A stretch of DNA of 62,000 nt from Symbiodinium natans (taxonomy: Eukaryota; Sar; Dinophyceae; Suessiales; Symbiodiniaceae). The translations under genes were made by a program, and so were the position numbers. Below are positions 1-10,900 of this stretch, in pieces (position 1 is the stretch's first letter; every line of letters begins with the position of its first letter). The DNA is taken from NCBI GenBank assembly GCA_905221605.1, contig CAJNDS010000117.1:1-62000 (forward strand), given 5' to 3'. The notes beneath the pieces are model-generated. The model had not been told where the DNA came from and made no database searches. It saw only the letters and a list, made by a program, of their open reading frames with translations.

Positions 1-3000
1 CTCCGCCGAGGCTTGTCACGCCGACTCCGCCAGAGCTACAGTTGGTGCCCCTCTAATCTTGATTAGCGACGCCGCGTAAGTGGGCAGGGGTAGAGTTGCG
101 GGAAGAGCACGTGACGATTAGCTGGAAGTGTATATAGTAGAAGCAGAAGGCCGTGTGCGCGTGAGGCTTGCAGCTGTGATTCTGTGACCTCCAAATCTGG
201 GGTCGAAAAATCTAGGCAATTCTGGCTTCGGGTGTGTGGGCCTCCCCTGTGCAAGTTTCTCTCATGTTGATCACTTCCACAAGAAAGCTGCCTGCGGAGG
301 TCGTGGTTCTCAGTAATTGCTCTTTCCACGTTGAGTGCTTGTCTGTGGGCCAGAGTCGCCTGAGTGTAGAAGTCTGGAAAGCGCCAAAAATAGAAGAATT
401 CGCGGCCCCAAAACTGGGGCCGCCAAACGGCCCCAATTTTGGGGTCGCAGTTTCACCCCCCCAATCTAGTTCCAAATTGTACTGCGGGAGCTGGGTCCAT
501 TTCGCGGCCCCATTTTTGGGGCCGCGAGACGGCCCGCTTTTTTGGCCCTTGAATTTGAGCCTGTGGGCGCAAGCAACCCGATCGCGCCTGCCCTTTTTCT
601 AGTAACTTTGGGCAGCGTCGCGCTGAGCGTGCGGGGGCTTGTCCGAAGCAGCTGCACGCTCGCCTTTGTAATGCTGCAGTGAGGCAGAACTGCAACTGTG
701 GAGGCCCGTCCTGGCGAAGCCAGAATTGCTTGTGTTTTGCGGCCCTGAAAGCGGGGCCGCCCGACTTCCCCATAATTTGGGCTTCGTCCTGGCAATGCTG
801 CTGGCCCGCCAGTTGAGCTGCAGGTCTTTGTTGGTGTTTTCTGTGGATAGGAGTCACGCTTCAAGCTCTGGGGAGTTGACCAATGTGGCCTCAACGTTTT
901 CTGCGGTTGTGCAGAGTCGTTTGCTAGACATTGCAGAATGAAAGTTTTTTGGCAGGCTTGGGCTTTGAACAGCAAAGATATTTAAGCGTGTTGCAGGCCC
1001 GGATTTTAAGTTGCCATGCGCCCAATGAAGAAGAAGATTTTGGGGACGGGCGACGTCCCCAGCGACAGGGTTGTGCACGGGGGTTTGGAGTGGGTTTGAC
1101 CATGTTTTGAAGGGACTGAGAATAGCGGGTGGGTTTGGGGTGGGTTCAGCGTGGGTTTGGGGTGGGTTTGGCTGGGTTTGACCATGCTTTGAATGGACTG
1201 GGGTGGGTTTGGCCATGTTTTGAATGGACTCGGGGTGGGTTGGGCCTGTCTAGAAGGGGTGCGGGTGGGTGGGGGTGGGTTTGACCGTGTTTTGAAGGCG
1301 CCTGAGGGTAGCTTTCGGCGGTGGGTTTGTGGTGGGCTTGGGCGGTTTGACCCATGCTATGAAGGGCGGGTTTGGGTTTGACCTCTTTGAAGGTTGGGGT
1401 GAAGGGGGACTGACTGCTAATGTTTTTTGAAGATGCTTGGAAGGGGTCTTGTTTCACAGCAAGTGCTAGGTGACCGAGTTCTGCCCTCGTCTTAACCTGC
1501 TCGAAACACATAGCGAAAGGTCAACCTGTTCCTGCTGCGTGATTGAGGCCCTCCACCCCCGGTATAGTCTTAGCAAACGGACCAGGTGGTGAGCCCTGCC
1601 CGCGAACGGCGGAGTCCGCTGTGTTCCCGATTAAACAACATTGTTTTTTTATTCCGGGAACCGAGGGACTCCACGCGCACTCTATTGGTTAATTGCATTT
1701 GCGAGCACTCCCCCGCCGCTCCGCCGGGGCTTGTCCACTGCCGACTCCGCCAGAGCTACAGTAGTAGGTGCCCCTCTAATCTTGATTAGCGACGCCGCGT
1801 AAGTGGGCAGGGGTAGAGTTGCGGGAAGAGCACGTGACTATTAGCTGGAAGTGTATCAGATAGTAGAAGCAGAAGGCCGTGTGCGCGTGAGGCTTGCAGC
1901 TGTGATTCTGTGACCTCCAAATCTGGGGTCGGAAAATCTAGGCAATTCTGGCTTCGGGTGTGTGGGCCTCCCCTGTGCAAGTTTCTCTCATGTTGATCAC
2001 TTCCACAAGAAAGCTGCCTGCGGAGGTCGTGGTTCTCAGTAATTGCTCTTTCCACGTTGAGTGCTTGTCTGTGGGCCAGAGTCGCCTGAGTGTAGCAGTC
2101 TGGAAAGAGCCAAAAATAGAAGAATTCGCGGCCCCAATTTGGGGCCGCCAAACGGCCCAATTTTGTGGTCGCCGTTCACATCCCCCCCAATCTAGCGGTC
2201 CAAATTGTAATTCGGGAGCTGGAATTCCATTTCCGGCCGGCCGCCATTTTTGGGGCCGCGAGAACGGCCCTTTTTTTGGCCCTGAATTTGAAGCCTGTGG
2301 GCGCAAGCAAACCGGCTCTGCGCCTGCCCTTTTTCAGTATCTTTGGGCAGCGCGCGCTGAGCGTGCGGGAAGTTGTCCGAATCACGTCACGCCCGTCTTT
2401 GAATGCTGCAACTGAGGCAGACCTGCCAACTGTGGGGCCCATTCCGGGGAAGCCAGAAATTGCTTGTGTTTTGCGCCCTGAAAGCGGTCTCGCCCGACGT
2501 CCCCGTAACTTGGGCTTCGTCCTGGCAATGCTACTGGCCCGCCAGTTGAGCTGCAGGTCTTTGTTGGTGTTTTCTGTGGATAGGAGTCACGCTTCAAGGT
2601 CTGGGGAGTTGACCAACGTGGCCTCAACGTTTTCTGCGGTTGTGCAGAGTCGTTTGCTTTTTGGCAGGCTTGGGCTTTGAACAGCAAAGATATTTAAGCG
2701 TGTTGCAGGCCCGGATTTTAAGTTGCCATGCGCCCAATGAAGAAGAAGATTCTGGGGAGGGCGACGTCCCCAGCGACAGGGTTGTGCACGTGGTTTTGTA
2801 GGGGGTTTGACCATGTTTTGAAGGGACTGAGAATAGCGGGTGGGTTTGGGGTGGGTTCGGCGTGGGTTTGGGAATCGGGGTGGGTTGGACCTGTTTAGAA
2901 GGGGTGCGGGTGGGTGGGGTGGGTTTGACCGTCTTTTGAAGGTGGGATGGCTTTGGGGTGGTTTTGACCGTGCTTTGACGGCTGGGATGGGTTTGACCAT

Positions 3001-3826
3001 GTTTTGAAGGCGCTGAGGGTAGCTTTCGGGTGGGTTTGGGGTGGGCTTGGGCGGGTTTGACCATGCTATGAAGGGGCTGGGTTGGGTTTGACCTCTTTTG
3101 AAAGGGTTGGGGTGAGGGGGACTTGACTGTGTTTTGAAGAGGCTGGGAAGGGGGCTTGATTTCCACAGCAAGTGCTAGGTGACCGAGTTCCTGCCTCGGC
3201 TTAACCTGCTTGAGAACATAGCGAAGGTCACCTTCCTGCTGCGTGATGGAGGCCCTCCACCCCCGTAGAGTCTTAGCAAAACGGACCAAGGTGGTGAGCC
3301 TGCCCGCGAACGGCGGAGTCGCTGTGTTCCCGAATTAAAAAACATTGTTTTGTTATTCCGGGAAACCGAGGACTCCACGGCACTCTATTGGTAAATTGCA
3401 ATTTGCGAGGACTCCGCCGACTCCGCCGAGGCTTGTCACGCCGACTCCGCCAGAGCTACAGTAGGTGCCCCTCTAATCTTGATTAGTGACGCCGCGTAAG
3501 TGGGCAGGGGTACAGTTGCGGGAAGAGCACGTGACTATTCGCTGGAAGTGTATCAGATTGTAGAAGCAGAAGGCAGTGTGCGCGTCAGGCTTGCAGCTGT
3601 GATTCTGTCACCTCCAAATCTGGGGTCGAAAAATCTAGGCAATTCTGGCTTCGTGTGTGTGGGCCTCCCCTGTGCAAGTTTCTCTCATGTTGATCACTTC
3701 CACAAGAAAGCTGCCTGCGGAGGTCGTGGTTCTCAGTTTCATTGCTCTTTCCACGTTGAGGGCTTGTCTGTGGGCCAGAGTCGCCTGAGTGTAGCAGTCT
3801 GGAAAGCCCCAAAAATAGAAGAATTC

Positions 3827-3955
3827 GCGGCCCCAAATTTGGGGCCGCCAAACGGCCCCAATTTTGGGGTCGCAGTTTCACTCCCCCCCAATCTAGTCCC
3901 AAATTGTATTGCGGGAGCTGGATCCATTTCGCGGCCCCATTTTTGGGGCCGCGAG
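3827..3955. repeat. Cluster of GGCCCC/GGGGCC inverted repeats inside each satellite unit
   Basis: At 3827-3848 there is a perfect 22-base palindrome with 11-base arms gcggccccaaa. A near-palindrome with ggcccca/tggggtc arms follows at about 3853-3872. A third, at about 3931-3956, has 11-base arms tcgcggcccca around a 3-base loop. The same cluster recurs 1694 bases later at 5521-5650 and, in altered form, in units one (near 406-530) and two (near 2128-2270). These could form strong hairpins or cruciforms. Function is unknown. Confidence 0.8.
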
Positions 3956-4493
3956 ACGGCCCGTTTTTTTGGCCCTTGAATTTGAGCCTGTGGGCGCAAG
4001 CAACCGGATCGCGCCTGCCCTTTTTCTAGTAACTTTGGGCAGCGTCGCGCTGAGCGTGCGGGAGCTTGTCCGAAGCAGCTGCACGCTCGTCTTTGTAATG
4101 CTGCACTGAGGCAGACCTGCAACTGTGGAGGCCCATCCTGGCGAAGCCAGAATTGCTTGTGTTTTGCGGCCCTGAAAGCGGGGTCGCCCGACTTCCCCGT
4201 AACTTGGGCTTCGTCCTGGCAATGCTGCTGGCCCGCCAGTTGAGCTGCAGGTCTTTGTTGGTGTTTTCTGTGGATAGGAGTCACGCTTCAAGGTCTGGGG
4301 AGTTGACCAACGTGGCCTCAACGTTTTCTGCGGTTGTGCAGAGTCGTTTGCTTTTTGGCAGGCTTGGGCTTTGAACAGCAAAGATATTTAAGCGTGTTGC
4401 AGGCCCGGATTTTAAGTTGCCATGCGCCCAATGAAGAAGAAGATTCTGGGGAGGGCGACGTCCCCAGCGACAGGGTTGTGCACGTGGTTTTGT

Positions 4494-4865
4494 AGGGGGT
4501 TTGACCATGTTTTGAAGGGACTGAGAATAGCGGGTGGGTTTGGGGTGGGTTCGGCGTGGGTTTGGGAATCGGGGTGGGTTGGACCTGTTTAGAAGGGGTG
4601 CGGGTGGGTGGGGTGGGTTTGACCGTCTTTTGAAGGTGGGATGGCTTTGGGGTGGTTTTGACCGTGCTTTGACGGCTGGGATGGGTTTGACCATGTTTTG
4701 AAGGCGCTGAGGGTAGCTTTCGGGTGGGTTTGGGGTGGGCTTGGGCGGGTTTGACCATGCTATGAAGGGGCTGGGTTGGGTTTGACCTCTTTTGAAAGGG
4801 TTGGGGTGAGGGGGACTTGACTGTGTTTTGAAGAGGCTGGGAAGGGGGCTTGATTTCCACAGCAA
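4494..4865. repeat. G-rich degenerate minisatellite within the satellite unit
   Basis: Within the unit lies a run of degenerate repeats built from gggtttgaccatgttttgaag and ggtgggtttggggtggg blocks, about 35-45 bases each. On the minus strand it keeps open frames of the SKHGQTHP / PNPP type. The same block recurs at about 1080-1400, 2800-3170 and 6188-6560. It is strongly strand-asymmetric (G on plus). It is probably non-coding. Confidence 0.7.
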
Positions 4866-7230
4866 GTGCTAGGTGACCGAGTTCCTGCCTCGGCTTAACC
4901 TGCTTGAGAACATAGCGAAGGTCACCTTCCTGCTGCGTGATGGAGGCCCTCCACCCCCGTAGAGTCTTAGCAAAACGGACCAAGGTGGTGAGCCTGCCCG
5001 CGAACGGCGGAGTCGCTGTGTTCCCGAATTAAAAAACATTGTTTTGTTATTCCGGGAAACCGAGGACTCCACGGCACTCTATTGGTAAATTGCAATTTGC
5101 GAGGACTCCGCCGACTCCGCCGAGGCTTGTCACGCCGACTCCGCCAGAGCTACAGTAGGTGCCCCTCTAATCTTGATTAGTGACGCCGCGTAAGTGGGCA
5201 GGGGTACAGTTGCGGGAAGAGCACGTGACTATTCGCTGGAAGTGTATCAGATTGTAGAAGCAGAAGGCAGTGTGCGCGTCAGGCTTGCAGCTGTGATTCT
5301 GTCACCTCCAAATCTGGGGTCGAAAAATCTAGGCAATTCTGGCTTCGTGTGTGTGGGCCTCCCCTGTGCAAGTTTCTCTCATGTTGATCACTTCCACAAG
5401 AAAGCTGCCTGCGGAGGTCGTGGTTCTCAGTTTCATTGCTCTTTCCACGTTGAGGGCTTGTCTGTGGGCCAGAGTCGCCTGAGTGTAGCAGTCTGGAAAG
5501 CCCCAAAAATAGAAGAATTCGCGGCCCCAAATTTGGGGCCGCCAAACGGCCCCAATTTTGGGGTCGCAGTTTCACTCCCCCCCAATCTAGTCCCAAATTG
5601 TATTGCGGGAGCTGGATCCATTTCGCGGCCCCATTTTTGGGGCCGCGAGACGGCCCGTTTTTTTGGCCCTTGAATTTGAGCCTGTGGGCGCAAGCAACCG
5701 GATCGCGCCTGCCCTTTTTCTAGTAACTTTGGGCAGCGTCGCGCTGAGCGTGCGGGAGCTTGTCCGAAGCAGCTGCACGCTCGTCTTTGTAATGCTGCAC
5801 TGAGGCAGACCTGCAACTGTGGAGGCCCATCCTGGCGAAGCCAGAATTGCTTGTGTTTTGCGGCCCTGAAAGCGGGGTCGCCCGACTTCCCCGTAACTTG
5901 GGCTTCGTCCTGGCAATGCTGCTGGCCCGCCAGTTGAGCTGCAGGTCTTTGTTGGTGTTTTCTGTGGATAGGAGTCACGCTTCAAGGTCTGGGGAGTTGA
6001 CCAACGTGGCCTCAACGTTTTCTGCGGTTGTGCAGAGTCGTTTGCTTTTTGGCAGGCTTGGGCTTTGAACAGCAAAGATATTTAAGCGTGTTGCAGGCCC
6101 GGATTTTAAGTTGCCATGCGCCCAATGAAGAAGAAGATTCTGGGGAGGGCGACGTCCCCAGCGACAGGGTTGTGCACGTGGTTTTGTAGGGGGTTTGACC
6201 ATGTTTTGAAGGGACTGAGAATAGCGGGTGGGTTTGGGGTGGGTTCGGCGTGGGTTTGGGAATCGGGGTGGGTTGGACCTGTTTAGAAGGGGTGCGGGTG
6301 GGTGGGGTGGGTTTGACCGTCTTTTGAAGGTGGGATGGCTTTGGGGTGGTTTTGACCGTGCTTTGACGGCTGGGATGGGTTTGACCATGTTTTGAAGGCG
6401 CTGAGGGTAGCTTTCGGGTGGGTTTGGGGTGGGCTTGGGCGGGTTTGACCATGCTATGAAGGGGCTGGGTTGGGTTTGACCTCTTTTGAAAGGGTTGGGG
6501 TGAGGGGGACTTGACTGTGTTTTGAAGAGGCTGGGAAGGGGGCTTGATTTCCACAGCAAGTGCTAGGTGACCGAGTTCCTGCCTCGGCTTAACCTGCTTG
6601 AGAACATAGCGAAGGTCACCTTCCTGCTGCGTGATGGAGGCCCTCCACCCCCGTAGAGTCTTAGCAAAACGGACCAAGGTGGTGAGCCTGCCCGCGAACG
6701 GCGGAGTCGCTGTGTTCCCGAATTAAAAAACATTGTTTTGTTATTCCGGGAAACCGAGGACTCCACGGCACTCTATTGGTAAATTGCAATTTGCGAGGAC
6801 TCCGCCGACTCCGCCGAGGCTTGTCACGCCGACTCCGCCAGAGCTACAGTAGGTGCCCCTCTAATCTTGATTAGTGACGCGTAAGTGGGCAGGGGTACAG
6901 TTGCGGGAAGAGCACGTGACTATTCGCTGGAAGTGTATCAGATTGTAGAAGCAGAAGGCAGTGTGCGCGTCAGGCTTGCAGCTGTGATTCTGTCACCTCC
7001 AAATCTGGGGTCGAAAAATCTAGGCAATTCTGGCTTCGTGTGTGTGGGCCTCCCCTGTAGAAGTGCAGGCGCTAAAGCCTTCTTGCAAGGCCGATGTCTT
7101 GTTGGTCCGGCAGGTACAGTTTGTGCTTCAATGCTCTGTCTGCAGCATTCTGAAAAGTGCACGTAGACAATGCAATCCTTCCCTTTAATATCTTGGCCAA
7201 ATGACAACTCTGGAGAGGTCAATGCGGTGG

Positions 7231-7612
7231 TGCTTCTCCCAGGTTGCAGGCACTTCTGCCCAAAGAATAAACACCCACTGGAGTTCCCTGGCCTTCAAAA
7301 AGGGCCATCATCGCCCTTGCTTGGCCTGTGGCAGACTGGCTTTCCGCTTACCTGGATGCTACCTGATGGCGCCGTCTGAACGAAAGCTGTGTAGACCATG
7401 GAGATTTTGCTGTTAAGTCCCAATGCGTCAGTGCTGTCTCTTCCAGGCTGCAGACACAATATGCACCTGCTGCCCTGGCCAGAAGATTGAACACCTGTGG
7501 AGTAACTTGGCCTTCAAGAGGGTTATCATCGTTGTCTTGGCTTGTGGCAGGACAGGCAGGATTTTCGCCGCCTGGATGCAAAAGCTGCGTATGCCACGGA
7601 GATGTTAGCGCT
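7231..7612 (+). repeat. Diverged direct duplication of ~185 bases
   Basis: Two diverged copies lie head to tail at about 7231-7416 and 7430-7612. Shared landmarks in order are ggctgcag-type starts, ctggccttcaa, a gccatcatcg / gttatcatcg block, cttg(g)cctgtggcag, cctggatgc, and (c)catggagatttt / ccacggagatgtt. A third start (cttgcaggctgccaaag) follows at 7614. The segment sits directly after the broken satellite and before the poly(A)-ended module at 7779, so it may belong to the same retroposon copy. No protein family is recognised in its short open frames. Confidence 0.6.
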
Positions 7613-7778
7613 CTTGCAGGCTGCCAAAGTAATGTGAGCTCTTACATCTTCTTGCCGACGTACCTTATTGGCTTGGACTCTGGAGGGATTGCCTGCCAGA
7701 TTGCAGTCTCCGAAACCCGGCGAGCTTTCGGGCTTGCGTGTGTAGCCTCCGCTTTGGCTGTCTTGATAAGACTGTGAC

Positions 7779-8080
7779 ATGATGGTGGTTTTGAGAATCT
7801 GGCAGTGTCGCAATTTGCGACTCCCCGCATGCTCAGTGCTGTATGATTGCACCGGGACTTCAACGACGACTTCGAGTACTGAGTGCGTGGGGTTACCTAG
7901 TTGTTCGGCGCCTTTGCTTGCTTTGTTTTGTTGCTTCTGTTTCCTTGTTTTGGGTGCTTGCGTGATTTTCTTGGTGGTTTGCGCGCGCTAACTTCGTTTC
8001 ACCCGTTACGTCGAGCCCAACAAGACCGGCCTACTGTGCTACTGATGTAGTAAAGGGGCGCCAGTTCAAAAAAAAGTTTA
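7779..8080 (+). mobile_element. Poly(A)-ended retroposon 3' module, copy 1
   Basis: This segment shares landmarks in the same order with 31021-31330 and, from its middle on, with 31470-31706: atgatggtggttttga at the start, gacgacttcgagtactgag, a T/G-rich middle, gtttcacc, and a terminal tgatgtagtaaag(a/g)ggc followed by cca/tcc and a run of 8 A. A conserved 3' end followed by an A run is what target-primed retroposition (LINE or SINE type, or a processed transcript) leaves behind. The 5' end is not defined. No RT is seen attached to this copy. Confidence 0.75.
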
Positions 8081-8758
8081 ATGCACAAAGCCAATTTAAA
8101 GGGCAACTCTAAACATTACTTTATCCTTGAATCTTTGTTATTTTTGGATTTCATCAGTCGAAACCAGAGAAGTGAGACTCGAAAACATACATTCCCTTTG
8201 CGAAGCAAAAGAAGGGAATGTGTTCTAAATTCCACTCCAGAATCTTGTTGCACATTTTGTGTTTGTGTGAAAAATTCACCTGTAGTGTTTGCCCAGTTGG
8301 TGCCATGTGGTGTTTCACCATACAGAAAGAAGCATAAGAGTTTTTCTGCTGCATAACTTGGAGTTTTGAAGCACTTGAAACTGCTTGAAGAGCAGTAGTG
8401 AAAAAGTGCGTGTCAGAACTCTGAGGTTCTGTCTTGTTGCAACTTACTCCGTGTCCCCGCCACTTCGTTCGTGGTTGGACGTGCAGGATGGGAGTAGGAG
8501 TGCAGAGTGGACTCTGAAGCTTTGCTGTTTTGCTGTTCGGAAGTGACCTGAAGTCCCCAAGGTGTAGACCAAAGCAGTTGCGTTGTTCTTTTGCTTTACC
8601 TCCTTTGTAGAACAAAGTTGAGATGGAATTTGTAGCTTTTTGGAGCCCTTAGCTCTTGGAGAGAGCTTGCTGCAAGAACTGAAGCTTGCTGAACACTTTG
8701 GTGTTTGGCTCAAGTGCGAAGTGAAAAAGAGACAGCTGCGCGAGCTCTGCTTTTCACA
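8081..8758 (+). mobile_element. Candidate 5' LTR and leader region of the copia-type element (3' edge defined, 5' edge not)
   Basis: No coding signal is seen here. The right edge is placed at the CA dinucleotide at 8757-8758, because a tRNA-primer-like sequence starts at the next base. A perfect hairpin with 9-base arms cattccctt/aagggaatg lies at 8190-8220. No matching copy was found downstream, so a 3' LTR seems lost and the left edge cannot be set by comparison. Regulatory sites inside it are not recognisable. Confidence 0.45.
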
Positions 8759-8770
8759 TGGTAGCGGAGC
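8759..8770 (+). promoter_or_regulatory. Primer binding site resembling the initiator tRNA-Met 3' end complement
   Basis: The bases tggtagcggagc follow directly after a terminal CA. They match the complement of a eukaryotic initiator tRNA-Met acceptor end (tggtagcagag type) with one mismatch. This is the usual primer site of Ty1/copia elements, and it lies 36 bases before the gag start codon. The tRNA of this organism is not in the window, so the match rests on general knowledge of initiator tRNAs. Confidence 0.55.
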
Positions 8771-8806
8771 ACTAAGTCCAGCGCCTGTGTTTAGTACCTC
8801 CACGCC

Positions 8807-10480
8807 ATGGCGGCTCCTGAGCAAGGCGGAAGTGTGCATGGAAGCCCGCAGGGTTCTCCGGTGCACGTGCCGTTGACTGCGGAGGAAGTCCCAGTCCCAG
8901 ACAACACTCCCGAGGAGGAAGCCTTGCTGTTTGGAACCGGTGAGACTCCGGTAGGACAGCAGCCGAACCCCTTTGCTGCCTTTGGAACTCAAGGAGTTCC
9001 GACCTCAACGCCAGCGACGAGTTCACAGCCAGCCACCGCTCCAGGTGGTGGTTCTGTTGGAGAAAGTTTGGTGGTTGAGATGCTGCGAGTAATGCAGCAA
9101 CAGCAGAGACAGCAGGAAGCCATGATGGACCAGTACCGGAAGCAGTTGGAACAGAACCAACAGCTTGTGGCCACCATGCTTCGTCGCATGGACAGCGAAG
9201 AGAAGAGGAGGAACGATGCCGAACTTGCAGCTGCTGAGGCTAAAGCCAAGGCGGAAGCCGCGGCGGCATCTGCCCCGAGTGACCCGTTCCTCGCTGCAAC
9301 TTCGTCCGCAGAGAGTTCTCTTCCTTCATCAAGGCCTAAAGATACGGGAAGTTCATCTGGTGGATATGTTTCCAACCGTGCCGACAAGTACCTTCCACAT
9401 GGGTAGAGACAGAATGCGAGAGATTGAGGCATGGCACGGCTTCCTGGAGACGATGAGTTCATGGTTGGCATTGCAAGACGAGGCCTATGTGAACGAGATT
9501 CGCCTCTGCATCAGTGTCAAGGAAGAGATCCGACAGGACCGTTTGCCTCCTGACACTGCAGCTCGGTCGGCGAAGTTGTTTTACCTGCTTTCGCAGAGCT
9601 TGGCGAAGTGGGAGCGTGGTTTGGAGTTGCTTCGAAGCTGTAGCAAAAGGCAGAGCATGTCTGCTACCGGCTACGAGGCAGTTCGCACCTTGCACCTGAA
9701 CTACTCCATTGTGTCTCGAATGGAAGCCGTCTACGTGAGAGACGGTTGCATGAAGTTGCATGCACAGTGTTCGGGGCTCAAAAAGCCCATGGACATCATC
9801 AGACACTTGGAGGACGAAATCGCCAAGGCGGAGATCAAGTTGAGCAACTTCCCCGAGTTGAAGCTCTCCGAAGCAGATCGCTGTTCCATCCTGCTACAGG
9901 CCGTTTCGCATCCGGCGAGACAGTACGTGGCGCTGCACGGCAACGCCAACAGCTGGAGTGAGCTCACGAAGAGCCTCAAGTATTTCGAAGAACAGCTGAG
10001 GATGTGCGACGTGCCGACTGCAGCAAACCGTGGAATGGACGGCAAGCTTTGCGACCATTGCGGCAAGCATGGTCATGTGGCAAAGGATTGCTGGTCACGA
10101 CAGCGTGAGGCTGGTGAGAAAGGCGGCAAGGGCGGCAAGGGCGGCAAAGGAGAGTCGAAGAGTGGAAAGCGCACCGGTGGCCCTAAAGGACAAAGGTCCC
10201 CCACTCCGAAGGGAGCGCCTCGCTCTCCAACGCCGAAAGGAAAGCCCACCTCCAAGGGAGACAAGGGTGCAAAAGGAAAGAAGGGCGAAGGAAAGGGCAA
10301 AGGAAAGAAGCAGAAGAAGAAGAACCGCGCCCGGGCTATGGGAGAACCAGAGTCCGAGGCGGAAGCAGAGCCCACACAGAGTGTGATGGCGATGCGCTTT
10401 GCCCAACGAAGTCCTGAACTGAGCCTTTCTGAGTCGTCTGAGCGTAGGGTAGGTTTTTCACTCGACAAGCAACGTTTGGG
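8807..10480 (+). pseudogene. Copia-type Gag with CCHC zinc knuckle, one frame change
   Basis: The start ATG at 8807 sits in a good context (gccATGGCG). The first frame gives a Gln/Ala/Glu-rich, coiled-coil-prone N-terminus to a stop near 9406. The protein continues in the next frame (+1) from about 9390. That part holds a helical capsid-like region, then the zinc knuckle CDHCGKHGHVAKDCW (C-X2-C-X4-H-X4-C) near 10050-10095, then a long Lys/Gly-rich basic tail. This matches nucleocapsid-bearing Gag of Ty1/copia elements, which packages element RNA. The frame change may be decay or a +1 shift used in translation; no slippery site is obvious. Confidence 0.85.
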
Positions 10481-10544
10481 ACCTGTTAGTAACTCTTTGA
10501 CTGCAGGGGATGTAGAGCGCGTCTGCGCCAGCTTTCAGCTAGAA

Positions 10545-10900
10545 CCGAGAGACGTTTGGTTAGCGGATTCTGGAGCCACGTGTCATGTGGTCTCCTCTGA
10601 ACACCTCAGCGGATTCAGGGTGGTCAAGAAGCACGAGAGAGAGGTCACTCTGTACAACGCTTCAGGGGAAGATCCCCGTATCGGACGTCGTCGACTTAGA
10701 GGTCGTTTTCGGTGATTGTAGCCTTCTTTTGACTGAGGTTCTCGTTGCGGAAGTGACGTTTAACGCCATTAGTCCCTGGGCGGCGGTGGAGAAAGGGTGG
10801 AGAACGTATCTCTACAAAACCGGGTCTAGGTTGTACAAAGGCAAACGCAACGTGAAACTTGTATCCGCTAATCGGGCCTGGTGGGCTTTGAGCGGGGGTC
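10545..10900 (+). pseudogene. Retropepsin-like protease of the copia element, frameshifted
   Basis: The active-site motif DSGATCH lies near 10566-10590 (residue context WLADSGATCHVVSS), typical of Ty1/copia aspartic proteases that cut the Gag-Pol polyprotein. The frame ends at 10715. The homologous continuation (PVSDVVDLEVVFG, LVSANRAWWAL) is in another frame from about 10675 to 10890, consistent with a two-base loss near 10673. The protein is continuous with the Gag tail upstream. After about 10900 the frame decays into sequence I cannot assign. Confidence 0.8.

Larger units (their letters stand above)
1..7058. repeat. Tandem satellite, ~1.7 kb unit, 4 full copies plus a partial fifth
   Basis: Units start at 1, 1719, 3421, 5115 and 6809, each at the same ctccgccg(a/g)ggcttgtc motif. 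Lengths are 1718, 1702, 1694 and 1694, and the fifth copy breaks off near 7058. Units three and four read as identical, and so does the last half of unit two (from about 2535). Unit one and the first half of unit two differ by many substitutions and one- to few-base indels. The fifth copy lacks three bases near 6878. Long open frames on both strands come from GC richness and are repeated with the unit; none resembles a known protein. I see no rRNA, snRNA or spliced-leader gene inside a unit. Confidence 0.95.

Noticed and set aside
2587-3289. Long minus-strand open frames (194 and 221 codons) repeated in the satellite
   Set aside because: They follow the G-rich minisatellite composition, overlap each other in different frames, and have Pro/Lys/Ser low-complexity sequence with no domain.
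1-7058. CRISPR-like array
   Set aside because: Units are 1.7 kb with no short repeat-spacer pattern, and the sequence is eukaryotic.
8704-8714. tttggctcaag resembling the end of the spliced leader, just before the copia gag
   Set aside because: Only 11 bases match and the upstream leader bases do not. It lies inside the presumed LTR; probably chance.
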